Part shown: in pieces, positions 9,905-19,845 of the stretch
Layout: the number at the start of each line of letters is the position of its first letter
Position numbering within the stretch: the first letter of the stretch is position 1
NCBI GenBank assembly: GCA_010356995.1
Contig: ML996714.1
Span: 1-64,000 of the forward strand
DNA: 64,000 bases
Direction: 5' to 3'
Source: Trichodelitschia bisporula
Taxonomy: Eukaryota; Ascomycota; Dothideomycetes; Phaeotrichales; Phaeotrichaceae
Program-made: the position numbers and the translations under genes
The notes under the pieces: generated by a model
The model's input: only the letters and a program-made list of their open reading frames with translations
The model's database searches: none
Told to the model about the DNA's origin: nothing

Positions 9905-12831
9905 ATGACTGACTCTACCGGCGTTGACCATCGCTATGGTCAGTTCGGCCCCGCCTTCTACGACGTCGACTCTGCGCGCTGGATCTTCCACCGCCGCTAT
10001 GAGCAAGGCCCAGTGCTGCGCGCTTACCACGACCTCGAGCTGGAGCTCGAAGGCTCATCTTCACTGATTGCCGCACCCGACGCCATCTCCGCCGGCAACA
10101 CCGATGGCTACGAGCGCCGTCTGAACCGCGAGATCGAGACCGTCGCAAAATCTTTCCCTGCTCTCCACCCAACCAAGCCCGTTCTTCCAACGCTGCTTCG
10201 CGCATCTGAAGCCATTGACGTCGCCCAGAACACTTTTGATCCCCGTGAAAGTGACTTACTGAGCTATGGCAACGCTACTATCTCGGACGGCCAGCACAAT
10301 ACCCGTCCGGCGAATTTGCTGGCCGTCTCAGGGCCCGGTGGCTCTCTCAAGCTGGTCCGTCTACAGAGCCAGAGATTGCGCACGCCGGATAATGTCTACG
10401 CGCTTCCAAGAGCCGTGAACGAAGTTGGCTGGTGGGCCGGATGGGGCGCAGCGATCCAGCATATACATTTTGCGGAGCTGGTTAAGGAGGTGCACGGGAC
10501 GCCGCTCGCCATCAGGCTCCCGGCATCGACACTCTTCTTCGCTCCACGGCTGCGAGCTCTTCCTGTGCCGCCCGCCCATGCGTTGCCCGGATGCTCCTTC
10601 CCCTCATCCCGTATCGACGCCAATTTTCTCTTTGAAGTCCCTTCGACCGTCGGACACTCTGACGTCACATTCAATCCTTGGTACCAGCAACAATTTGCCG
10701 TGGTCGACCAGGAGGCAAAGTGGACGGTGTATGAGATTGAGAAACCGGTGCATTTTAAGAAGTCTAGGCCGCGACTGATTCGCACCGCAGATGTTCCAGA
10801 CGACGGCGATGAAGAGACCACTCGTCCTGCCGAGGATGGCTGGGCGCGAGTGCTTTGGACGCTGGACGTGAACTGCTTTGTGGTGTGCACGCGCAGAAGA
10901 GCCGTGTTGTTTAATATCGGACACGGTTCTGAGCATGCACGGCTCGACGTTTTTAGCAGACATGAAAAGACCGCATGGATCCTCGACGTTCGGCGATGTG
11001 TAAGCCATCCGGAGTGGATTTTCGTGCTTACCACTGTTCGCGTCTTGTGGTTTACCGTCCACATAGAGGATGGGATTTACAAGTCGTCACTGCTGTCTTC
11101 CACTCTTCACTTCCGGGACGCGAAAGACATCTCGCTCAAACTAGCAGTAGTCGATGAGGGCGAAGGTATGCTCTTCTCGTCCGTATTTCATGACTGACAA
11201 AATCAGATATTGTGGCCACTCTGGTTTCCCGTTTTAACTCCCTGGTGACGTCTTTTCGCTTCTCGGCACCCGAGGAATCTCAGCACATCATGTCCGATCC
11301 AGTTGCGATCCCCGTCCACAGACAGAGTGGCTCAAATCACATCATGCAGCTCTCGCTTTGTTTACTTAGGCCCCGACATCAAACTGAGGAGGCGTACACG
11401 TTGTACAGCATGAGGGTGCTCTATGACGACCACTCGGTGTTTCGCAACCTCGTATACACTGCGCTAGACTCCGAAAAGCCGGAACTCGAGTTCTTGCCAC
11501 TGGCCCCGTCGGTGACTAAATCCGTTCTCCCACTGGATAACTTCGTGGTCTCGGACGATGAAGACTTGCAGGTGGCGAAGCCTCCCCCATCTCGTTTTCG
11601 AGTAAAAGCATTGGGCACCGTCGGTGATCCGACAATCGACACGTCTTCCATGTTTCGTAGGATCACGCAGACCCTACCAAGTGGGGACACCACACTCCTA
11701 CCCGAGGACATGATGACGATCATTGGAACGCTGGAAGAGATTATGCTCACTAGACCCGAGGGCATTGGCGAACCAGCGTGCACCTTCATGGAGCTTTCCC
11801 AGTCACTAGCTCAGGTTGAAGACCTCGATGAGGCTTCTGGAGAGCTCTCGCGCCTGTGTAGTCTCGCTTCCGCGCCCGACTCGCCCCACGAGCCCGTCCT
11901 GGTGGCCGGCAATCTCCCGATGGGAAACTGGTTCCCGCTGGGCCACGCGGGAGCTGACGTAACGCTGGGTGATCTCTACGACCGCTTGCTCGAGGATATG
12001 ATATCGACTCTTCCTATGGAGGTGTCGGGAAGGTATCGCTTAGCAAAAGAACATGTCGCTCGGTCCATTGCGGGGGAACTGTCGCTGGCCAAGTCATGCA
12101 TCAAACTGCAGCATCCTGTAGAGGAGCCCGAGGAGCTCCCTGAACCCGAGGACTTTCCCGGACGCGGGTTTGCACCTGCGTTTCCCACATCATCCCAGGG
12201 TGGTGAGCTCCCATACGGAAGCCAGGTCTATCCTGAGCCGTTTTCGGACATCCTGCCGACACCGTCCGCCACGCTATCGATGCATTCTCAGCCGACGTTC
12301 GGCACAGCGTCGTCCATCGTCTCGGTAAAGGCGAGCTTCGCGCGGCTTGCTAATTACGTCGGCACGCAGCGGCCATTCCCCATACCGACATCGCAACCTT
12401 CGCGCCTGCTTTCACATTGGACCCTGGGGTCGGATCCGGCAGCATACAACTGGACAGAAACGCTGCTGGCCATCGAGGCGGAGGGTGAAGCGGAGGCCGC
12501 AGCCATGGAACAAACACCCAAGCAGCGCGCCAGGGCAATGGCACGAGCAGAGAAGAAGCTGAGGAAGCAGCGCCGGGAAATACAGCTGGCCGCAGAGCAA
12601 GCGGCTGAGGATGCGAGCCAAACGATTATCGTGCGACCCTACTCGCAGCCGGAAGCCCCCCCGCGCCCGTTCACGCTTGCAAGCTCGCCCGGCCCAGGCC
12701 CCGGCTTTGCGGGGAGCTCGCAGCCCGTGCAGAGTCAGTCGCAGGGCGGCTTGCCCAACATGGCGAGCCAGGTCGAGCCGGGGCGCTTCGGTGGCCGACC
12801 GCAGAAGAAGAAGCGCGTGGGTGGATTTTAG
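9905..12831 (+). CDS. RRN6: RNA polymerase I-specific initiation factor, RRN6-like
   Basis: Two exons (9905-11165, 11207-12831; 41-nt intron with CTGAC branch point) give 961 aa. The N-terminus (YGQFGPAFYDVDSARWIF) and the segment NEVGWWAGWGAAIQHIHFAE match the RRN6 family of filamentous ascomycetes. So do the basic Ala/Glu helix near the C-terminus (RARAMARAEKKLRKQRREI) and the terminal GRFGGRPQKKKRVGGF signature. In yeast, Rrn6 with Rrn7 and Rrn11 forms the core factor that recruits Pol I to rDNA. Rrn6 carries a WD-type propeller and helical region, consistent with the repetitive hydrophobic pattern of the first half. The ATG is the first in frame. The lysine/arginine end is a plausible nuclear or nucleolar signal. 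Confidence 0.87.
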
Positions 12832-13137
12832 GCGGCCGTTTTTCGTGCGTCCCGGATATACCCTCATCGGCAATTATGTCGGTGGTCGCATTCGCATGTT
12901 ACTTAGTTACGAACTACACGCCATCCCTTTTGCACTATGAAATGCCGCCGCTCTGTGACTGACAGTCGACCTAAGGCGGCGATGCCTACCCCGCTGCCGA
13001 GGGCTTTTCGCTTTCGCTCTCGGTAACGCGGGAAGATCACTTTAGCCCTGAAGCAAGGGTGCCCATCCAATATCTAGGCCGAATCGAGATCCCGTGGACT
13101 CGTATCCTCCGAGACTCCGGACTGCCCTCTTGGCTGC
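12832..13137. other. intergenic region between RRN6 and the P450
   Basis: About 300 bp separate the RRN6 stop from the P450 TATA box. No ORF of interest is present. Confidence 0.4.
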
Positions 13138-13147
13138 ACATATAAAG
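13138..13147 (+). promoter_or_regulatory. TATA box of the P450 gene
   Basis: The sequence acatataaag lies 58-67 bp before the preferred start codon at 13205 and about 20 bp before an earlier in-frame ATG at 13166. This spacing favours the 13205 start. A strong TATA suggests inducible expression. Confidence 0.6.
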
Positions 13148-13204
13148 TCGCGATGGGTCCATTCAATGTTCAGCCCATCAAACGGAGCATTGAAAACCGC
13201 AGCC

Positions 13205-14547
13205 ATGGCCGCCGCAGTAGCAGGTCACCCCGTGCCCGCCGCCGAAACCTCCTACGTCCGCACACCCACCAGCCCACCCACCGCAACCGAAGCCCTGCGC
13301 GCCTCGGGTTTCGAAATCGACACCAGCCAAGCAGTAGTCAGCAACGACCCGTCCGAGATCTATGAGGAATACGACATGCTCCGCGCCCGCTGCCCCGTGG
13401 CCTGGGTTAACAAGCATAACGGCTATTGGATGCTGACACGGTGCGAGAGCGAGCTCTGCTTTGCGTACTGAAGCGATTTGCTGATGGTTACTGTAGATAT
13501 GAGGATATCAACGCCGCGGCCAAGGACTCGTCAACGTACATCTCCTCCGTCCACGCCGTCGTCCCCTCCGACCCACGCGGCATCCGCCGGCCCCCGCTCA
13601 CCTTCGACGCGCCCGCCCACACGCCCTACCGCACCGCGCTGGACCGCACGCTCAAACCCGCGCGCCTCAAGCGGCTGGAGAACATCCTCTCCGAGCACGC
13701 CACGCGCGAACTGCGCGTCCTCACGCAGCGAGGGGAAGGAAACATCTGCACCGAGTTCGCGGGCGTGTATTCCGCGTGGGTGGAGACGGAGTGGTTGAAT
13801 CTAGACAGCGAGATTGCGCCGCTGCTGGCGGATAATGCGCGGGAGTGGGTCGGGGCGTGGCGCACGCAGGACTGGGATAAGGTCAAGAAGTACTCTGACG
13901 GGTTCTACGATATTGCAAGGGATTTGCTGCGCGCCAGGCGGGCGGAGCCGCGGAATGCGGAAGAGGATCCGGCTAGCTCGTTGCTGTTGGAGCGTGGGCC
14001 GGATGGGAAACCGCTTGAGGAGTTTCATCTTATTGGGTGTTTACGGCAGAGTCTTGTTGTGGCGATGATTGCGCCGACGATTCTGATCGGGAATGTTTCG
14101 AAGCATTTGAGTTACGACAAGGAGTTGCAGAACAAGCTGCGGGCGGATCCGAGTCTGGTCCCCGCTGCGGTCGAGGAGTTCGTCCGGTTGTACACACCTT
14201 ACCGCTCGTTCAGCCGCACGGTGGCCACGCCGCAGACCATCGCCGGGCAGACGGTCGCGCCGGGCGAGCCGATTGCCCTAACCTACACGGCGGCGAACCG
14301 GGATCCGACGCAGTTCCCCGACCCGACAGCCTTCATCCTCAACCGGGAGAACATTGCGAGTCATCTTGGGTTTGGGAAGGGGCGGCATCGGTGTGCGGGG
14401 GTGAATTTGGCGCGGTTGGCGATGGCGGTGTTTATCCGGACGTTGTTGGAGCAGACGACAGATTTTGAGATTAGTGGAGAGCTGGAGTTTGCGCGGATGC
14501 CGGAAATGGGGATTATTAGCTGTCCGATGAAGTTTGTGGCGAGCTAG
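13205..14547 (+). CDS. bacterial-type soluble cytochrome P450
   Basis: Two exons (13205-13440, 13497-14547) give 428 aa. It is shorter than typical fungal microsomal P450s and has no N-terminal membrane helix. The heme loop FGKGRHRCAG holds the Cys ligand, and the K-helix ExxR is EEFVR. The overall pattern (AHTPYRTALDRTLKPARL, LYTPYRSFSR, LTYTAANRDPTQFPDP, FILNRENIASHLGFG) resembles class I actinobacterial or proteobacterial P450s. The I-helix (LRQSLVVAMIAPTILIGN) lacks the usual acid-alcohol pair, so oxygen activation may be altered. The ATG at 13205 sits in a good context (gccATGgc). An upstream ATG at 13166 would add 13 residues. The substrate is unknown and no redox partner is adjacent. 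A horizontal origin is inferred. Confidence 0.82.
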
Positions 14548-14708
14548 GTTTTTATTGTGTTGGAGGGGTATGGCTGAATTGTCGATCAAAAAAAATACAA
14601 GCATCTGAATTGCACCGCGTCAAAGTTAACGCCTCATGCTATGTGGAGTAAAAGACAAAGGGCTACTGATACATGCTCCGACAACACGATCGGGTCGTAC
14701 TCACGGTG

Positions 14709-16594
14709 CTAACCACCAGCCTCATCTGCCTCCGCATAATTCACTCGCCTCGTCCGCGCACTCCGCCTTGAAGGCGCCGCGACAGCCAGAGGTACAACCA
14801 TATCCGGCTCCTCTTTGCCAGAGAGGTCGAGTTGCTCCTCATCGGACACCGAGGGCGTAGACAGCTCTTCCTCTTTGACCACCTTCTTCCGAACTGTCAC
14901 TTTCCGCGGCTGCTTCGGGCTGCCGCCAACCTCCCTTTTCACCTTGGGCAAGGCTTTCGCCACAGCTGGGACCCGCTTCATCGGTTTAAGCCACTCCTCC
15001 ATCCCCGGAGGCCAGTACACACGCCTCTCAGGCCCACCCATACCAACTTCATCGTCAGGGACGATGGGACCATCTGATTTGGGCCGGTTCTCGTCCTCGC
15101 GCACGTGTGGGATGACATCATTGAACAGGTCGAAGCCGGGAAGCTTGAAGGTCCGCATGAGCTCAAAAACAGCTTGCTCCTTGTCCTTGGCCTCTATCAT
15201 CAAGTCCATGTCCGGGGCACACGGCGGGAGAGTTGCCACTCGCGGGCTGTGCTTGCGGCGTTTCATTGGGGTGACGGCTGCGGGCGTCGACTCCGAGTAG
15301 TGCATCTTCTGGGTGATCCGTTTCCGCGTCCACGTCTCGCGGATGGCAGGGAAGAGTTCGACGATGTCCTTCGTACCCTCGCGGATCTTATCCTTGTCGA
15401 AGATGATATTATGGTGGTGGAAATCCAGGACCATTGGTATGTTGAGCTCCTGGCATATGGGCAGCAGATCATGCACGGACCAGGACATGTCGTCGTTCTC
15501 CAGCACCAGCCTATTCTTGATGGACTGTGAAAGCGGAGCGTAGTTCTTGCGGAAACGGTCGAGGGTCTCTTCCTTTGAGCCAAAGGTGCCACCCATGTGC
15601 AAAATCATTATAGCATCACGGTCCTGCTGTGGGGGAAGCTTGAGTAACGAGAGCATCTCATCGTGGTACGTTAGGTCGCGGATGGCGTTATCAACGACCT
15701 GCTTCCGGGGCGATCCCAGCTGGGTAAATTGGCCTGGATGGGTGGTGACGCGGTGCCCCAGCTCCGCAATGACCTCCCCAACTTTGGCCAGCGTTTCCGC
15801 CGCGAAGGGCGCGAGCTTGTAGCCGTACTCCGGGTGACTGGCGAAGGGGAACATTTCGCTGCTCAGACGCATGAACTTGATGCCATAGCGCTCGTTCCAG
15901 CGAAGCATCTTGATGATGTCCCGTGCGTTTGCCAGGCCCAGGCCCTCAACCCATTTCTGCCCAATGGCGACGTCGCCACGCTTGGTCTTGTCTGGCTTGT
16001 TTTTGGTCGACTCGGGCTGGTGAGGATCTTTAAGCGGGTGCCGGTGGTCAAGGATGGATTGGATGCGACAAGTCCGGGAACTGAAGACGGAGGGAGTTGA
16101 GCTGCGGAGATACGTGTTGAGACAGGCCTACGAGGTCAGTTGAAGAAATGAGATTGGATTCCACTCACGTAGCCGAGGCGACCCTTCCATGGAAGCGGCA
16201 AGTAGTCGCTGTTTACGGGCGGTGGGCGTGACGCCGACGTGGCCGCCACGAGAGCATCCTCTTCTTCGCACGCGTCCTCCTCGGGATCTGTGCAGCATCC
16301 TACCTCTGGATCGGGCTTCACAGCCGGGACTGCGGAGACACTTGTGCCATTTACGACAGGAGAGTCGGGAACTGCTGCATCATCGACCGTGTTTGCCGCT
16401 CCACGACGAGACGAGACGCGTTTCGGCGGTGGCGATGCGGGTGTTGCCTCAGCCTTTGGAACCGCAACTGACCGCTTCCTCTTTGCCATACTCGTAACAA
16501 AGGTGCGTGGAGAAAGATTGAGAATCAAACTGGTTCTCGAGGCGCATCGATGAAGTAGGAGATGGCACAGCAAGGTGGCATATGGACGGAACAT
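14709..16594 (-). CDS. UVE1: UV-damage endonuclease Uve1/UVDE
   Basis: Two exons (16594-16169, 16127-14709; 41-nt intron) give 614 aa from the ATG at 16594, or 579 aa from the ATG at 16489. The metal-dependent TIM-barrel core is clear: IGQKWVEGLGLANARD, LRWNERYGIKFMRLSSEMFP, THPGQFTQLGSP, LHMGGTFG, RLVLENDD, PMVLDFHHHNI and the MHYSES stretch. Family enzymes nick immediately 5' of UV photoproducts and start alternative excision repair. The long N-terminus is basic and disordered (MAKRKRSV...). From the upstream ATG it gains an Arg/Ser/Leu-rich, acid-free leader that looks like a mitochondrial presequence. The C-terminal tail is Lys/Pro-rich, probably nuclear. I annotated the longer form because that leader is open and plausible. 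Confidence 0.88.
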
Positions 16595-17122
16595 AGGGCG
16601 ACACGGCGGAGGCCATGGCGCGGTGGCTGGAAGGCGATGCAAACAACGAGTGGAATGTGATGCTTCGATGCTCGTCCGATGTGCGGAGGGCTGGGGATCG
16701 CGCCGACGTCATACTTGGCATGAGATCTCTGGCCGTGCGCGATCGGGACCATTCCGTATTGGGACAAACCCGCATGGCGGACCATGTGATGACAGCCTCA
16801 GTGAAGTGCCGTATGAACGTCAATTTCACAGCTTTCATTAGCCTCATCCACACTGCGCACCGTACATCGTGAGGCCAGGCTGAGGCTACCGCCCTCCAAT
16901 CAGCGTCACGCGTCGAGTCAACCTCCACGCCCCTGCCATGTCCGCATTTAGCAGCAAGCCACCACCCCCGCGCAAATCACCCAACCTCATACTATATGCT
17001 ATGGGCATAAACCTCACCGCATCGCTGCCATGTCGAAGCGCCGGCCGATTCGCAAAGTCGTTCCGGAGCACCGTACTACATCGATATTGTGATCAACGCC
17101 ATATACCACCTTGAACGCCGCC
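16595..17122. other. divergent promoter between UVE1 and the 17123 gene
   Basis: This 528-bp region is shared by two divergently transcribed genes. I see no strong TATA box and no internal gene. Confidence 0.45.
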
Positions 17123-18184
17123 ATGAGCAGACTGCAGATTGACGACAAGGCCGGAGACGACACTGCTGAACGGAGCGACGGCAACGCGCGGTCCAGCGAC
17201 CTTTCCGTCGAGAACACGGATGGCGATGAAGAAGCCGACACAAGCGCCTCCCGGCCAGAATCCGGCCCAGCAGCAGCCTTTCCAGCTGGCCCGGCATCGC
17301 GCAAAGACCAAGACGTTATCGCAGCAAGCCCCAACATACGGTCCAAACGTATTGTATCAACGCTACGCTTCCGAGTCGAAGCCGGAACCTCAGCGCCCTA
17401 CGCCATATACAGCGACATCCTCTCCGTTCCCTCGCGACTGTACGCCGCCTTGTTCCCCTCACCCTACCGCTCACACATTTCGCTCGTCCCGCGCACCATC
17501 CAGCGCCTGTCCTCGACAACTACGCTATTCGTCTGGCACTGCACATTTCATCCGGGCTTCTCGCGACGCTTCATTCGTGCCGGTGTGAGCGTGTGGTTCA
17601 CGGCGCCGGATGACGACGATGGTACTAAGGTTAGGGTGTTGCGGTACGCGCCGCGTCACGTGTTGGGCGCGTATTCGACCGAGGATACCAGTTTTGCGCT
17701 TCACCTTGATCTGCCTGTGCAGATGCCTGCAGGACCGGTGGGCGGGGGGGTTAAGCCCGGGATTGCGTGGTCGAGCGCGACGCAGCGACGACATGCTTTT
17801 GCGGTGTCGGGAAGTGCGCGGGGGGTCCCACCTGGAGGGGTGGTGTGGACGTTGGAGGAGAATGCGAGTGGGCAGAGTGGGTTGCCTAGTGAGGTAGTTC
17901 TGGGGGTGGAGGTGGAGCATGAAGAGGTGGGGGTTGGAGAGGAGAGGGTGTGGTTTGAGGCTGAGATGGATGGGTGGACGGTGAGGGGAGGCACGAGAAG
18001 ATGGCAGCACCATCTGCAGCTGAAGGCGGAGCCGAGGTGTGCGAGAAGGAATATGGGGGAGAAGGTCGAAATTGGAGATGAGGGCGTGAAGGGGCTGTTC
18101 AAGGGATGGACGGGGGAGGTGGAGGTTGCGGTTGGGGAGGAGTGGACGACGCCGATCGTTCCTACGCGGTTTAAAGCATCATAA
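17123..18184 (+). CDS. conserved-looking protein of unknown function (353 aa)
   Basis: A single-exon gene starts at ATG 17123 in good context (gccgccATG). The first ~85 residues are disordered and acidic. A compact middle region follows (IYSDILSVPSRLYAALFPSP, HISLVPRTIQRLSSTTTLFVW, RAGVSVWFTAP) with alternating hydrophobics typical of beta-strands. The rest is Gly/Val/Glu-rich. I do not recognise the family. There is no signal peptide or transmembrane helix. Base composition switches sharply inside the gene: the coding strand is C-rich up to about 17590 and G-rich afterwards. Order and frame stay intact, so this is not obviously a chimera. Its only neighbour in a shared promoter is UVE1, which suggests but does not show co-regulation. 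Confidence 0.7.
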   Translation: MSRLQIDDKAGDDTAERSDGNARSSDLSVENTDGDEEADTSASRPESGPAAAFPAGPASRKDQDVIAASPNIRSKRIVSTLRFRVEAGTSAPYAIYSDILSVPSRLYAALFPSPYRSHISLVPRTIQRLSSTTTLFVWHCTFHPGFSRRFIRAGVSVWFTAPDDDDGTKVRVLRYAPRHVLGAYSTEDTSFALHLDLPVQMPAGPVGGGVKPGIAWSSATQRRHAFAVSGSARGVPPGGVVWTLEENASGQSGLPSEVVLGVEVEHEEVGVGEERVWFEAEMDGWTVRGGTRRWQHHLQLKAEPRCARRNMGEKVEIGDEGVKGLFKGWTGEVEVAVGEEWTTPIVPTRFKAS

Positions 18185-19845
18185 TCGACATACAATGCAA
18201 AAAAGAGCAGCAAGCTCACAGGAAAGAGAAAGGCGGTTGATATAGAGGTCCACGACGATAATTCGACCACAACGAACGTTGGATGTCTCAGCTTGGTCTG
18301 CGGGTAGACTTAGAGAAAATGGGACTATGCCTACAAGTTTGATAAGCCCTTTGCATTGTTGCGAGTTGGTATTGTTTCCTCAGAGCCCAACAAGCGGTCC
18401 ACCCTTTTTTTCCTCCGCGTAGGAGTACTTTTGGTCAGGCTTAACATCGCTCTACGCGTGAATGTTCAGGTTCATCCAAAAAAGGATGACCGTCTGTCCC
18501 CAAAGTCATCGCTTATAATTCAGCCAAGACCTCGCCTGGAGGGCGTCCATGACTTTTCCGAGCGGTTGCCAGGAACTTTAAGACCTCTTGATCCGATGAT
18601 GTCGTTCGAGGCAAAAAGAGGGCAGAAACATACAGCAGTTGGGATTCGCTGCTGGTCACCCACGCAACTACTAGTCAACCGGTTCGAAGCTTAACTTCAG
18701 TGAGCAGACGGGGACTGGTGCACTCTTCGACCTATGGCCGTATGTAGCAGATTCTATTACAATTGATTTCATAAAGACAGCATAATAAAAGCCTTTGCAA
18801 AAGATGCATAAGCTGGGGCACCCACCTGAAAATCGTGGTCGCTTTGCCTGGGCATCTTCGCGGATGAGGAGGCTACGACCTTTTCGAGTAGCCCGCGGTC
18901 AGCTGGAGGGGCCGTCGGATCCGGAATAACCGTGTCCCCTATCGCCTGAAGCAAAAGGCCCGGATTCCGCGCCAACCCTCCCCCTCACCATCACAGCCTC
19001 ACCACGCTGCAGGTTCCCTCTGTGCTTCTGGTGGACAGCATGGCTGCGAGATGAGCAGATGAGCGGTGCAACGGAACCCACAAAGTTGTGGATCCTTTGA
19101 ATTTCTTTGGTGTACGGTAGCGGGGAGAGTAGAGATAGCACGGAGGAAACGGGCAGTTGCCCTATCAACCAGCCCACATGGCTCGTTCCGTGTTTGCTTG
19201 ATGGCTCATGTGGCGCTTGTTGTGGCTTGGCTGCTGGTGTTTCGAGAGGCGTGATAACTGCCGACTTCGATCATCTCCTCTGGTCTTTCGGTCGCTTCTG
19301 ATCTCTCCGCTTTGCTTCACTGACGAAGAGCAGATGATCAACAAACATTCTGCATCACAAAAGCAGGAAACCAGAAGAGCTGCAACGCACCCCGCTTTCC
19401 ATAGTGCCTGTTTTTGCCAATCAATTCCTCCGAGGGTTGCATGGGGGGAGTGGCGCATGATGCAAAGCTCAGTCAAGGGTCCAAGCTCCATAGTCAAGCG
19501 GCCCGTTGATGGCGTAACGGGCGGGCAGGACTTGAGATGAGAGGGAACGCAGAGAACATCTTCCCCAAACCTTCACATCCTCTTCTCTTCTCTTTCGTAC
19601 CTACAATTCCTCTTTGCCATCCGTAATCTTCCCTTCTTTTTCAATTTGTTGCAATTCCCTTTGCGCGTCGTTCCCGCCCGAGTCAGTTATCCCCGCGTCG
19701 GCGCGCATGATCGCGTCGCTGCAGGCCGATACCACCGCGTTGAGCGCTTTGCCCCGCCTCCATCACCAGTGCCTCCACCACCACCACTCATAACCCTTCA
19801 TTCGACTTTGCAGTTGGCAGTATCGACTCCTCTGCAGCTTCAGCC
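18185..19845. other. intergenic region and glycogenin 5' leader
   Basis: About 1.66 kb carries no recognisable gene. The final stretch (about 19560-19840) is pyrimidine-rich (tcctcttctcttctcttt), the usual appearance of a fungal core promoter and 5' UTR, and fits the glycogenin start at 19846. Confidence 0.45.

Noticed and set aside
18681-18692. ggttcgaagc resembling a tRNA B-box
   Set aside because: No A-box or acceptor-stem pairing upstream.
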